Source of the DNA: Cryptomeria japonica
Lineage: Eukaryota; Streptophyta; Pinopsida; Cupressales; Cupressaceae
NCBI RefSeq assembly: GCF_030272615.1
Contig: NC_081415.1
Span: 417,352,757 to 417,414,756 of the forward strand
Length of the DNA: 62,000 nt
Direction of reading: 5' to 3'
This document shows, piece after piece, positions 1 to 10,985 of the stretch. A model generated the notes under the pieces. That model saw nothing but the letters and a program-made list of their open reading frames with translations, did not search any database and had not been told where the DNA came from. Position numbers and translations under genes: made by a program. How positions within the stretch are numbered: the stretch's first letter is position 1; every line of letters begins with the position of its first letter.

Positions 1-488
1 TAAAAAAAATAAAATTGTATTTTCGATTTGTTTATTGCAACTTATGCTTCATGCACAAACAAGTACCTAATTTTTAGGATGTGCTCGATTGGAAAAATCA
101 TACAAAAAAATTACTCAACAAAAAATTACAAAAAAATACACATCTTCTAGTGATCACTCTTAACTATCTTTTTGCCATAGGATTTGTCAAAATACTAAAT
201 CTAACTATGACTTTTTTGATGCGCACGTCAGACACTATGTTATGTTTTTCAAAAAAAATCAGGGTCTATTTTTCATGCATGAAGTATTTGACCCCCTTAA
301 TCTTATCAAATTTTGAAAAAGTTTAGTAGTTTGGAAACTATATTCAAAGTACTACAATATTTGTTGTTCGATTATCTTCATATCTTGAGTGGATGACTTT
401 CAAATTTTGCCTCCAAGTTCAGGTTCACCTGATTTCAAAAAAATAGTGTCCACTTATACCCCCCTTTTTTACCACCATCTTTGTGCAC
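1..488. other. Unassigned AT-rich DNA left of copia A
   Basis: No gene is recognised here. The short ORF at 81-326 has low-complexity composition and no family signature. The copia A reading frame stops abruptly at about 489-493, so this block is either the sequence that truncated the element or its pre-insertion flank. An A/T-homopolymer-rich texture and a short C run near 462-467 are the only visible structure. Confidence 0.5.
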
Positions 489-1790
489 TTACCCATACAT
501 CAAACTTCCAACAAGTCTCCTATATATGATTGAATCAATATTGTACTCTTTATCTTCTTTGCTAAGCTTTGTACCTGTTGCTATAGGAGTAGATCTTGGT
601 TTGCAATTTATCATTCTAAACTTCTTCAATACATCCTTTGCATACTTAGTTTGACAAATGAAAATCCTTTTATTATTTTGTATAACTTCAATTCCAAGAA
701 AGTACCTCATTAATCTCAAATTCCTTTTTCATTTCTATTTTAAACTCATCAATAGATAAACTTCTAGTAAAGATCAAATCATCAACATATAAACAAACAA
801 TTAGCATCTAACCTTGTTTGTTGTCCTTCGTGTATAATGTGGGTTCATTGCTGCTTCTGCTGAATCCATTACTCACCATGTATGCATCAATCCGACTGTA
901 CCATGCTCTAGGTACTTTCTTTATTCCATAGAGTGCCCTTTTTAGCCTATATACCTTATCTTCTTGCCCATTTTTCTCATATCTTGGTGGGTGTTGTACA
1001 TAAACTTCTTCTTCTAGAAAACCATTTAAGAAAGTTGATTTGACATCCATTTGGTAGACTTTCCACTTACTTTGAGCTATTGTAGCTAATACCAGTCTAA
1101 CTGTATCAAGTATTGCAACGGGTGCGAATGTTTCATTATAATCTACTCCATATTGTTGTGCAAATCCCTTGGCTACTAACCTTGCCTTGTGCTTTTCTAT
1201 ATCTCCATTTGCATTAAATTTGGTCTTGTAAACCTATTTTACACCTATGCATTTTTTTCCCTTTAGAAAATCTACATATTCCCATGTGTCATTCTTTTCT
1301 ATTGATTCTATTTCTTCATTCATTGCTTTAACCCAACATTCTTCTTTAATTGCATCTTCAAAATATGTAGGATCATGAGCAAATAAAGCAAAAATTGATT
1401 GCAAATCTATTCCAACTCCTTGATCATAAATTTCTTGTAAATTTCTTATTTTCTTACTTCTATTTCTTGATCTTAATGATGCAAGAGTAGGATTAGAGTC
1501 ATTACTTACTTGTGAGTTAGGAGAGGAATGACTTGAAGATTCATCTTATTCAAGATCCCTTGCTGAATTATCTCCTTGTGGACTACTTGATGATGTTCCT
1601 TCTTGTTCATGCAATTGATCTCCTTGGCTTCCTTGTTCTTTTCCTTCTTCTTCATCATAAGGTATTGTTATAGTACCTAAAATTGTTTTGTCTATACTTC
1701 CATCCCAAGATTCTTCTTCTTTAATGACAACATCTCTACTAATGAAAACCTTCCTAGTGATGGGATTAAACAACTTATATGCTTTGGACT
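489..1790 (-). pseudogene. Copia A integrase tail and reverse transcriptase, truncated
   Basis: After the integrase tail (1790-1546, an acidic and Ser-rich linker) comes the copia-type reverse transcriptase. It includes a segment like KHKARLVAKGFAQQYGVDY (near 1150-1210), QMDVKSTFLNGFLEEEVYVQ (near 1000-1050), YGIKKVPRAWY, and the active-site YVDD box near 790. The region closes with CKPRSTPIATGTKLSKEDKE and YRRLVGSLMYG, where RNase H would follow, but the sequence stops at about 489. Stops and frameshifts occur around 720-810 and elsewhere. RNase H and the 3' LTR are absent. Confidence 0.85.
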
Positions 1791-2396
1791 AGCAGGTTGA
1801 TTAATTATTAGAGCAGGTTTCTGAATTGACAGTGGTGCATAGGGAATAATAGTCGCTCGGTTGGCATGTTACGTATAGAATCGATAAAATGGCCCTACTA
1901 TTGCCCTCCACCATAGAAAATCTATAGTTCAAGTAGGTACATGACACTCAAAATGTCATGCTAAACAGCATGGAGGTTCAAGTCCTCTTCAAGGCAGACA
2001 TATTAGAATGTCTATTAAATGAGCAATTCAATTGATATTATAATTATAATATCAACAAATTGTAATATTGACAAATTGAATTGAAATAATATCAGTTTTA
2101 TTTTCTTTTTTGATACAGGCTAAAATACTCAAAATTATTGTTTTCAAAGTCTTGCAAAATTCGGACCGATCGAATTTGAACAAATAATAGGAATCTATAG
2201 AATCCAATGAAAGATTATTTCTTCGGAATAAAAAAGAAAGAGTAAACATAGTAGAGAATATTTCATCAAGTTCAAGCGAACTGACTTGGTTCATATTTAT
2301 TACTATGCTTACTCTTACATCATCGTAATATCAATTTATATTGAAATGAAAGATCTAGGCTTTTTTATAGGACGTAGAGAATCAGGCCTTCTGTAC
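1791..2396. other. Plastid-derived insertion (NUPT) in copia A
   Basis: The copia integrase frame ends near 2397 (encoding KCIFIV) and resumes near 1790 (SKAYKLFNP), leaving about 606 bp of foreign DNA. Within it, 1934-1996 on the plus strand matches my knowledge of the 3' two thirds of plastid tRNA-Leu(CAA). The remaining insert is probably plastid spacer, but I could not identify a plastid gene in it. About five integrase codons appear to be missing at the junction and no target duplication is evident, which fits end-joining capture of organelle DNA. Confidence 0.65.
1934..1996 (+). pseudogene. trnL-CAA: Partial plastid trnL-CAA
   Basis: A 5-bp anticodon stem (TGACA/TGTCA) encloses the 7-nt loop CTCAAAA, giving anticodon CAA. 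It is followed by a variable arm, a GGAGGTTCAAGTCCTC T-arm and the acceptor 3' strand TCAAGGCA. The matching 5' acceptor strand (GCCTTGA) is not present upstream, so the tRNA is 5'-truncated or scrambled and cannot fold completely. The sequence resembles chloroplast rather than nuclear tRNA-Leu. Confidence 0.7.
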
Positions 2397-3260
2397 CACA
2401 ATAAAGATGCATTTCTCACCTTTATCATCCAACTTACTCCTTATTTCCTTAGGCACATGTGCAAATGCAACACATCCAAAAAATTTGAAATGAGATACAG
2501 AATGAGACTTACCACTCCATGCTTGTTGTGGAACCTTGTCTTTCACACTTTTTGTTGGACTCTTGTTTAATATATATACTACACAAACTACTGCTTCAAC
2601 CCAGTATTCATTTGGTAATTCTTTTCCTTCAACATACTCCTTGCCATTTCCATTATTGTTCTATTCTTTCTCTCTGCAACACCATTTTGTTGAGGTGTGT
2701 AACTCATAGTGAATTGTTTCTTTATTCTATGATACTTGCAATAATCTAAGAACTCATTTGATTTGTATACTCCACCTCTATTTGATCTCAATACCTTGAT
2801 GGGTAGGTCACTTTGCTTCTCAACCAATGCTCTAAACTCTTTGAATTTTCCAAATTCTTTTGATTTGTACTTAAGGAAACAAACCCGTATTTTTCTACTA
2901 AAATCATCAATAAAAGTTAAGAAATAAATGCTCCCCCCTAATGATGGTGTTTGCATTGGACCATATATATCTGTATGCACAATCTCTAAAGGTTTCCATG
3001 CTCTATATGACATCCCTTTTGCAAATTTATCTCTATTTTGTTTAGCCAAAATACAACTATTACATGAATTTAATGGCTCTTTAATTAGGGGCAATCTTGT
3101 TACCATTTTCTTTTGCTGCAATAAGGATAATCCTTTGAAGTGAATATGTCCATACCTCAAGTGCCATACCCATGCTTGATCCAAATAAGTTGTCTTGAAA
3201 TTTGCTTCAACATCTCCAACCTTTTCGCTCTTCATTCAAAGTGGGTAGATTCTATTTCTT
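2397..3260 (-). pseudogene. Copia A integrase, N-terminal and core part
   Basis: Integrase inserts the element cDNA into chromosomes. The reading frame 3235-2588 shows the pre-integrase zinc-binding residues (WHLRYGH and CNSCILAKQ), the first catalytic Asp in HTDIYGP, and the catalytic Glu in NGVAERKNRTI. The second catalytic Asp is lost: the usual RSDRG reads RSNRG near 2790. After 2588 the frame shifts and continues with VPQQAWSGKSHSVSHFKFFG to about 2397, where similarity stops at the plastid insert. The tail resumes at 1790 (SKAYKLFNPITRKVF). Confidence 0.85.
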
Positions 3261-3279
3261 GTCATTTCAATCCTTGCAA

Positions 3280-3600
3280 TCACTGTGTTACTAGGAGATT
3301 TATCAAATATAGTACACACGTTGTTCTCAAAGATAACCTTATAACCTTTTGAACAAGTTGATCCACACTTATGAGATTATGTTTCAAACCCGGTACATAA
3401 TAAACATCAGGAATAGTCCTCTTACCAAAATTTGTCATCACATTGATTGTACCTTTTCCCATTACTTCCACTGTGTCATTATTACCCAATTTCACTTCTG
3501 ATTTAATTGAACTATCCAAGTAATCAAATAAATCTCTATTTCATATCATGTGATTGCTACACCTGCTATCTAGAAACCAAGAATCACTTGGACTTTCTTG
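3280..3600 (-). pseudogene. Copia A aspartic protease remnant
   Basis: The pol polyprotein protease region follows the Gag zinc knuckle. Near 3565 the minus strand encodes WFLDSRCSNHM, where active copies of this family have D-S-G-C-[ST]-x-H; the active-site glycine reads Arg here. Downstream is the typical segment with VPGLKHNLISVDQLV, which joins protease to the pre-integrase region. A stop follows HM directly. The residue change and the stop both indicate an inactive protease. Confidence 0.75.
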
Positions 3601-3659
3601 TTCTACATGACATGTAATAAACAATGTTTCTGAACTATTTTCAGAAAAAAAATTACATT

Positions 3660-4565
3660 TTGCTTTCCTATATCAACTTGTTTCTTTCGACATTCACTAG
3701 CAAAGTGTCCATACTTCTTGCAGTAGTAATATTGAATATTGGACTTATCATACCTTTGGGATGATTGATTATTGCTACGTCCTCTTGTGTTGAAACTTTG
3801 ATTTCTCCTTCCTCATGGTTCAGGACTTCTTCTTTCCTCTCTTTGAAAATTGTCTCTTCCTCTTCCTCTAAATCTTGAATTTCCTCTACCTCTGCCTCTG
3901 CCAAATGTCATTTATGACTTAAAGGCATTCTCCAATGAAGAATTATTATTCCTATTCAACCTGTATTCATGATTGTATAATGATCCAAACAACTCATCTA
4001 TAGACAATTTTGACAAGTCTTTACATTCTTCAATTGCAACCACAATAGTATCAAACTTGCTCGGCAAACTTCTAAGAATCTTTTCTATGACTTTTTGATC
4101 TATTAACTCGTCACCATTTAATCTAACTTGATTAACCACATTCATAACTTGAACTGAAAATTGTTCTACTGAATCATATTCTTTCATTTGAATATTTTCA
4201 AAATCCCTTCTAAGTGCTTGCAACTTTGCTACTGTAACCTTACTTGTTCTTTGGTATGTTGTCTCTAATATTTTTGATGATTTCTTAGCTGAAGTAACTC
4301 CATTAATTCTAACAAGAACAATATCATCCATACCTTGTTGAATAATTTTTAAGGCCCTTATGTCCTTCTTCCTATTCTCCTCAAGCTTATTCTTTTCATC
4401 TATGGTTAATGATGCCTCATTTTATGGTTCTACAAATCCTTTCTCTACTATATCCAACAATTCTTGAGAATGAAACAATGTATTCATTATTATTGCCCAA
4501 GTATCATAATTTTTACCAGTAAGAAGTGGAATAAGGGGCTGAAAATAGTTAATACCTGATTCCAT
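3660..4565 (-). pseudogene. Copia A gag (nucleocapsid precursor), broken
   Basis: Gag packages the element RNA into cytoplasmic particles. The start chosen is the ATG at 4565-4563, which precedes a Gag N-terminus of copia type (LLTGKNYDTWAIIMNTLF). One stop interrupts it before the longer open stretch at 4331-3912. Near 3700 is a zinc knuckle whose first cysteine position reads Tyr (YYYCKKYGHFASEC instead of a CX2CX4HX4C pattern), so RNA binding is probably impaired. A serine, glutamate and arginine-rich linker (3904-3740) precedes the knuckle. The gene lies directly downstream of the primer site, as expected. The copia lineage is not assigned. Confidence 0.82.
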
Positions 4566-4907
4566 ACCTGCTAACAACTTTAGCTACAATCTTTTTCCCA
4601 AACCATTGTGTGATCTGCTCCTTCTGCAAAATCTTTTGAGTCGGTTTCAACTCTCAATCTTGGCTCTTAACTTTGTTATTAAAGCTGATTAACGATCTTC
4701 TTGAAAACCGATCTCCTCTTAGTTGTACGGTCTTCCTCAATGACTAGGCGATCTCCTCAAACTGATGTTTCCCAAGGTTGCGACCTTTCTGCTAATTATT
4801 GTTTCTTTTACAGACCTTCTGTTTGGGCGGCGGTCTTCAAAAAAACTTCAATCTCTTTCTTGATTCACCTCTCTTTAATAACTTTGTCATAATTCTGAAA
4901 TGGGTGA

Positions 4908-4927
4908 CAAACCATGCTCTAATACCA
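4908..4927 (-). promoter_or_regulatory. Copia A primer-binding site
   Basis: The minus strand reads GTGGTATTAGAGCATGG next to the LTR end. It differs slightly from the plant initiator-tRNA-Met primer site (TGGTATCAGAGC). Its position between LTR and gag fixes the direction of the element. Confidence 0.75.
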
Positions 4928-4930
4928 CTA

Positions 4931-5190
4931 TGAAGTGGGCACATGCATTAATGAAATAGAACAAATTTCTACGCAAGTGTACTATTGTACATGAACCGAA
5001 CAATGTTTTTTATTGCTTACAAGAATGGGTTACATCGCCTCTATTTATAGAGGTTTGCAAAGAATGATCTAGAATTACCGTCATAGGAGATATTTCTAGA
5101 TTTGCCATTAATGTTGGGTGGTGGTGGAAGAAAATAGACTATGGTAGGTGATAGAGACTATCTAGATGATGATAGAAATTACTAGAGTGT
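4931..5190 (-). repeat. Copia A upstream LTR (outer end uncertain)
   Basis: On the minus strand the inner LTR end is ...GTGCCCACTTCA, a few bases before the primer site. A TATA-like CTATAAATAGAGG lies at about 5040-5054 on the minus strand and could be the element promoter. The outer end is not resolved, because dioxygenase coding similarity begins at about 5190. The LTR is therefore at most about 260 bp, short for copia, or is truncated. Confidence 0.5.
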
Positions 5191-5735
5191 TCTATCAAAC
5201 TTGAGATGACGCTGGGACTAAAGAGGCGCACAGATCCAGGGACCATAACTTTGTTGCTCCAAGATAAAGTTGGCGGTTTGCAATTCACCAAAGATGATGG
5301 CAAAACTTGGGTGATTGTGGAACCCATTGATGGGGCATTTGTGGTGAATTTGAGAGACCGAATGCATGTAAGTGTTAATTTTCTTGCCTCTTCTTCCTCA
5401 TCTTCTTGAATTCGCCCTCTTTCTTGCCATTCATGTTTTTTATCAAGTGATTGATTGTGTAGGTGTTAAGAAATGGTATTTTCAAGAGCATAGATCATCG
5501 AGTAGTGGTGAATTCAATCACAACACGATTGTCCATTGTAGCTTTCCACAATCCAAACCTTAATTCTATGCTTTATCCACTGGATGGACTGGTTGATGAT
5601 GAGCATCCAAATAAGTTTCAACGTTATATCTACAAAGAGTTTTATGCTAGGAAAATGACCAAACATATTCAGGAGAGAGAGGAAAAACTATCGAGGAAGA
5701 AGGAAAATTGTGGTGAGGATAATGGAATAATTTAA
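5190..5735 (+). pseudogene. 2-oxoglutarate/Fe(II) dioxygenase fragment (flavanone 3-hydroxylase-like)
   Basis: Two exons of a plant 2OG-Fe(II) dioxygenase are visible. Exon A (about 5194-5368) encodes [25 protein letters not shown] and GAFVVNL. A GTAAGT donor at 5369 and a TAG acceptor at about 5461 define a 92-bp intron. Exon B (5461-5735) encodes VLRNGIFKSIDHRVVVNS, TTRLSI and a C-terminus ending at a TAA. The family uses an HxD...H iron triad and RxS for 2-oxoglutarate. Here the first iron ligand is Arg (RTD instead of HTD), while the distal His (DHR) and RLS are kept. The N-terminal half of the enzyme is missing. The sequence is closest in my memory to flavanone 3-hydroxylase-like enzymes, but exact substrate class cannot be decided. 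Confidence 0.82.
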
Positions 5736-6112
5736 TCACTCTAGACAAAGAGGACTATTATCTATGAACCTCAATCCATAGTCAAAATTATTGAATTTTA
5801 TTGTAATAATATGTATTAGCATTAAGATTTGGGATTTTAATGTGATTACATGTATTTATTGTATTCCTCCTACTTATTTCTAACTCCACTATTGAATGTG
5901 ATAATAATACTGGACAACAACTTTTCTCCATTCAAATTGAGTCTAAAGCATCATATCATGATTCTAACATATGGTCTAATATATTCCTTACATAAAAGGG
6001 TATACAAAGGAATAAAGTGCACATTGTCTTTACTCTTACATACATTTTCACAATATATGAATTATATTGTATAATCCAATTTATAAAATAGGGTTAAGTT
6101 AGTGCTAGAGAT
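5736..6112. other. Flank between dioxygenase fragment and copia B
   Basis: AT-rich sequence with no gene recognised. It may contain the native 3' untranslated region and downstream flank of the dioxygenase gene. No polyadenylation signal can be singled out with confidence. Confidence 0.4.
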
Positions 6113-7351
6113 TGTTGGTCATTGTTGATGTTAGGATATGTTGTTGTCATTGATGTCAACATATTCCTATGATTTGTTCTGGTGTGTTTGGGAAGATCTT
6201 ATGATCCGGTTTTGCAGTTTTGTTTTGTTGATCATTGTTTTACAAAGTTCAGTATTTCTTCCGATATATTCTGGTGTGATCAGACCTTGTGATGAGATTT
6301 TGGAATATTGTTTTGGATGATCTTGTGCATCATCATTTCAGATGGATCATGATTTGGTGCTCCGCAAGTTATCTTTCATCTTGACAGTTGTTGATTGGTT
6401 GTGTTCTTGAGCTTTCAGACATTGACAGATGAAGATTTGATTAGTGGTGTTGGCATAGCTATTCCTGATGATTCTGACATGCTTGCTAGTGTTTCCTAGT
6501 CATGTCCTATTTGTTTTGATGATCCATATTGATCGTTGAGTGATTTTTTGGTGGTTTTAATGAGCCAGTGATGATTTTTGTGTTATGCAGTATTTTTGGT
6601 GGTGTAGCGTGTTGCAATTGATCTTGGCGTGATTTCCAATGGAGTTGAGTGTTTTGTAATTTGATTTAGGTCCATGTTATGTCATGTAAATAATTATATT
6701 GGTCTGGTGGCTGATATCTATATCCTGTGATATAATTTTGTAATTGTGAGTTGAGGGTTTAGCTGACCTTGTTATCAAGGTTGATGATTTCCGTATATAG
6801 GTGATATTGTCATTTAATTTAGTAGTTGAGGTAGTGTCTGCATTATCAAAGAGTGGTATATGTGTGATCAAGTGATTCATCCTTTAGTGTTATGATTGAG
6901 GAGAGATTGGTGTTGTTGAGCAAATAACTGTGCTTAACCGGAACTGTAATCAGGCATTTGGAGATGCTATTCTTTCAATTTATTTCTTCCAAATTGTAGT
7001 CGGAATCTTATTGTAATTCAGTGAGACTTCCCTGAGGGTTGTATCCTTTTCAGCCATTATCTTTTGAGAAGTGATCTCTAGACAGTGTGACTAAATGCAT
7101 GTGCATTCCACATTATAATATTTTCACATACTACTGTAGAGTATCATCTTACTATGGGTAGGTTCCCACTGTGGTTTTTTCCTTAATCGGGTTTTCCACA
7201 TCAAAATCTTGGTGTTGTGTGTTGTGCCATTAATTTTCTTATCTTTATTATTGCTACAATTTATTAGATCTATTTTTGTGGTTAAGTTTGTGTATCCAGT
7301 GAAGACTGATTCACCTCCCCTCTCAGTATTCTGTCATTGTTGCTGCCAACA
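6113..7351 (+). repeat. Copia B 5' LTR
   Basis: Begins TGTTGGTCATT and ends GCCAACA immediately before the primer site. It aligns along its length with 11908-13138, including an inner stretch ending in TTTTCCACATCAAAATCTTG. The boundary at the left is uncertain by a few bases because GAGAT precedes TGTTGG at both LTR copies. Confidence 0.88.
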
Positions 7352-7366
7352 ATTGATATCAAAGCT
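7352..7366 (+). promoter_or_regulatory. Copia B primer-binding site
   Basis: ATTGATATCAAAGC follows the LTR directly and resembles the initiator-tRNA-Met primer site TGGTATCAGAGC with a few substitutions. Confidence 0.72.
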
Positions 7367-7407
7367 AGATCCTCTAGAAGAAGCTTAACTACTTGAAGAG
7401 ATCCAAG

Positions 7408-8520
7408 ATGGCAGATTAAGGCATTATCTTTAAGAAGGACAGTTTGAGGTTTGATGGAAACAACTATGCTATATGGAATAACCAGATGGAATTGCACTTG
7501 AAATATCTTGGTGAAGATTACAAAAAATGCCTATTCTTCTCCTCCAAATGGACCGGTTACTGTTGATGACATCAAGAAAGATGAACATAATATTACAGAA
7601 AAGGAAGCATTGCTTAGTGCCTTGACTGATTCAAAAATGACAAATGTAATGGGACTTCAGACCGCACATGAGATATGGGAAAAGCTTGAAATCTTGTATG
7701 AAGGTGATAAAAAAGTGAGAGTTGATAAGTTACAGAGTTTGAAAGGAAAGTATGAGATGTTGAAGATGTGAGATGATGAGAACATACACTCTTTCATGGC
7801 TAAGGTGAATGATCTGGTCTTAGGTATCAGATGTGTCAGTGGAACCCTTGAAGAAGATGAAATAGTTTCTAAGGTGCTGAGATCTTTGCCTCTTGCTTAC
7901 AAACATAAGGTTGATGCTATTGATGAGATCCAGAGTGTGACTACAGTAACAAGAGATATGCTGGTTGGATAGATTGTTGCATTTGAGCTAAGAAAATTTG
8001 GAGAATCACATGGAAAGTCTGAGACAATATTTAGAGCATCAACATATGTATCCAGTAAGCAGAAGTATGCTCTTGGTGAGTGCAGAATATCTAGATATGA
8101 AAAAGAGAGAAGAGAGATGGAAGAGAAAGAATAGGAGGTGGATGAGCTTGAAGCATTAATTTCCCGAAGATTGCCTAAAGGAGCCAGTAAGTATGATGGA
8201 AAACTATCTCTAAAATGCTTCTCTTGCAATAAGATAGGACATTTTACTTCTAGATGCCCAGAGAGAATTACTAAGTATGATAGGCATGATAAGTTTGATA
8301 AGCATGACAAAAATGATAGATATAAGAAGCATTCAACAAGTATGATAAGCCTTACAAGTCTAAGCAAAAGTATAGGAATCATAAGAACTGTTATTATGTT
8401 GTCGATGAAGGTATTACAGATAAAGAATCAGAAGGAGATGAAGTTGTATTCCTTGCCATTGAGGAAGATGGACCTCTACCTGTTGATTTCACAAGTTGTA
8501 CTATTGAAGAGAAATCTTTA
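7408..8520 (+). pseudogene. Copia B gag, broken
   Basis: A probable start ATG at 7408 is followed three codons later by a stop (MAD*), then by FDGNNYAIWNNQMELHL, a typical copia Gag N-terminus. The frame shifts by about 7508 and continues through QTAHEIWEKLEILYEG and LRSLPLAYKHKVDAI, with stops at about 7769, 7969 and 8132. A complete zinc knuckle, CFSCNKIGHFTSRC (CX2CX4HX4C), lies at about 8217-8258, followed by a Lys/Asp/His-rich stretch. Gag would form the particle and bind element RNA. Confidence 0.88.
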
Positions 8521-8539
8521 GCTGCTAAAGTTGAAGAGA

Positions 8540-8880
8540 AGGATGAATGGGTAATTGATAGTGGTTGTTCACATCATATGACCAGTGATAAAAGAAAATT
8601 TGTTAGTATGGAAAGATATGATGGTGGAATAGTTAGATTTGGAGATGACAAAGCCTGTGTAATCTGTGGGAGAGGTTCTATTTATTTTGATGGTAAGAAT
8701 AATACTGATGATGTCTTGTATGTTAAAGGTTTGAAGCATAATCTTTTGAGTGTTGGACAAATGGTTGATAAAGGTTATGATCTAAAATTCAAGGATGGAA
8801 AATGCAATATCCTAAATGCCTCTGGTGTAGAAATTGCATCTGGATCTAAGACTAAAGGTAACATTTTTCATTTGAATGTT
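8540..8880 (+). pseudogene. Copia B aspartic protease
   Basis: The active-site motif is intact (WVIDSGCSHHMTS, near 8545-8583). It is followed by VLYVKGLKHNLLSVGQMVDKG, the protease to pre-integrase junction typical of copia pol. Protease cleaves the Gag-Pol precursor. The domain lies in an open frame (8578-9084) but is separated from upstream gag by a frame change, so it would not be made as part of a normal polyprotein. Confidence 0.82.
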
Positions 8881-9981
8881 AGTGAGAAAAGTTGTTTGAT
8901 TGCTCAGATTGATGAGAGTTGGTTGTGCCATAGGAGAATGTGTCATGTGAATTTTGATTCAATGATTAAGATTTGTTTTACACAAGCTATTAGAGATTTT
9001 CCTAAGATTATTAAGCTTGCTAATCCGGTATGTAAGGAATGTCAGTTGGGTAAGCAAACAAAAATTTATTTCAAGAGCAAATAGTATACATTTGATGGAT
9101 TGCTAGATCTTGTGCATACTGACCTGTGTGGACCTAAAAATGTTAGAAGTGTGTAGGGTGATAGATATTTTATGTTGCTAATTGATGATTATTCCAGGAT
9201 GATGTGGGTTATTTTTTTGAAGGAGAAATAAGAAGCATTGGACAAGTTCAATATATTCAAAGCTAAGGTGGAGACTGAGTCTGGATTGAAGGTGAAGTGT
9301 CTGAGATCTGATAGAGGTAGAGAATTCTATTCCAGTGAGTTCAATTCATTTGGTGAGAAGCATGTGATTAGAAGGCAATTATCTACTCATATAACCCGTC
9401 AACAGAATGAAGTTGTTGAAAGGAAGAAAATAATTGTCTTGGATGCTGCAAGGACTATGTTGATTGAAGGGAATGTTATGAAGATCTATTGGAGAGAAGC
9501 TATTAGCACTATTGTTTACATTTTCAATAAATTTCATATTAAAGGTGATACCGATAAGACTCCTTATGAGCTATGGTTTGGTCATGTTCCTATTGTGAGA
9601 TATTTCAAAGTATTTGGTAGAAAATGTCACATCAGGAGAGATGAGGATATAGGAAAGTTTGATGTTAGAAGTGAAGAAGGAATTTTCTGGGGATATTCAA
9701 CAAAGAGCAAAGCCTACCTGTACTACAATAAGAGACTGGGAAAGATAGTGGGAAGAGATAATGTGAAGGTGGATGAGAACCTTGGGAAAGAGATCAAAGC
9801 ATGTGGATATGATGATGGAAAACATATTGTTTTAGCCCCTGTTCAGATTGAAGAACCTAAGCATAATCATTTGGTAGAGATAGTTAACCTTGATGTTGCT
9901 GTTGTCGGTGAAGATGTTCAAGAACCTGAAAAATCAGAACAATCAGAAGACTCTAAGGTATGTAAGATTGAATCATTCTAA
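8881..9981 (+). pseudogene. Copia B integrase
   Basis: Zinc-binding residues (SWLCHRRMCHVN, CKECQLGKQ) precede the core. All three catalytic acidic positions can be read: HTDLCGP near 9115, RSDRGREF near 9307, and Glu in NEVVERKKI near 9417. The C-terminal part includes KTPYELWFGHVP and VFGRKCH. Stops at about 9082, 9155 and 9229 break the frame between the zinc domain and the core, so no complete enzyme is encoded even though the active-site residues survive. Confidence 0.87.
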
Positions 9982-10084
9982 AAATCAAATTATTGGTGAT
10001 AAGAATAAAGGTGTGATGAATAGTAGAAGGTTAGCTACTAAAGAAGTATGTTTGATTTCTAAAGTTGAACCTAAAGTTTTTGCT

Positions 10085-10985
10085 AAAGCCTGTAAAGATG
10101 AAAATTGGATGAGAGCTATGGAAGAAGAATTAGATTAGATTGAAAAGAATAACACATGGGAGCTTATTCCTAGACCTAAGAATAAGAATTTTATTGGCAC
10201 TAAATGGGTATTTAGGAACAAATTGAATGAAGTCGGTGAAGTTGTCAGAAATAAAGCTAGACTGGTTTGCAAAGGATACTCTCAGAAAGAAGGAATTGAT
10301 TATGAGGATACTTTTTCTCTAGTGGCCAGACTTGAAGCTGTCAGACTGTTGCTTACATATGCCACTTATAAAGATTTCAAGGTATATCAGATGGATGTCA
10401 AATTTGCCTTTTTGAATGGTAATCTCGAAGAAGAAGTCTACATTGAGCAACCTAATGGGTTTTCATTATCAAATGATGGAGGCATGGTATGTAAACTGAA
10501 GAAAACTCTTTATGGATTGAAGCAAGCCCCTAGAGCTTGGTATGTTAGACTAGATAAGTATTTATTGAAATTGGGATTTAATAAAGGCGCCACTAACAAT
10601 AATATGTAATTTAAGATAGAAAATGATAACATCTTGATTGTTGAAGTCTTTGTTGATGATATTATCTTTGGAGGTGATGATAACCTAAGTATGAAGTTGG
10701 TTGGTGATATGCAGAAAGAATTTGAGATGTCTATGATTGGTGAGATGAAATTTTTCTTAGGTTTGTAGATTTCACATTTTGGAAAAGCTATATTTATATG
10801 TCAAACTAAGTATATGAAGGAATTACTAAAGATGTTTGGATTAGATGACTCCAAACCGGTTGGAACTCCTATGGTGAATGGCTATAAATTGTCTAAGAAT
10901 GATGAATCTCCAAAAGCTAGTAAGAGTTTGTATAGATCTATGGTTGGTGGATTGCTATATATTACTCAAACTAAACCAGACATTA
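10085..10985 (+). pseudogene. Copia B reverse transcriptase
   Basis: Conserved copia reverse-transcriptase blocks appear in order: [68 protein letters not shown], and the active-site FVDD box near 10650. The last is a Phe variant of YVDD. A stop at 10606 and another at about 10766 split the domain, and the whole lies in a different frame from the upstream integrase. Confidence 0.88.

Larger units (their letters stand above)
489..4930 (-). mobile_element. Ty1-copia retrotransposon A, truncated and interrupted
   Basis: Read on the minus strand the order is primer-binding site, gag, zinc knuckle, protease, integrase, reverse transcriptase, which is the Ty1-copia order. The RNase H domain and the downstream LTR are missing because homology stops at about 489. 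A plastid-derived block of about 0.6 kb interrupts the integrase C-terminal part at 1791-2396. Key catalytic positions are mutated in protease and integrase, so the copy is dead. Its upstream LTR end lies at about 4931, directly beside a dioxygenase pseudogene. Confidence 0.9.

Noticed and set aside
1934-1996. Functional tRNA-Leu gene
   Set aside because: The 5' acceptor strand and D-arm do not complete the cloverleaf, so it is only a fragment.
7897-8382. 161-codon minus-strand ORF opposite copia B gag
   Set aside because: It is the antisense shadow of gag, including its zinc knuckle, and has no independent support.
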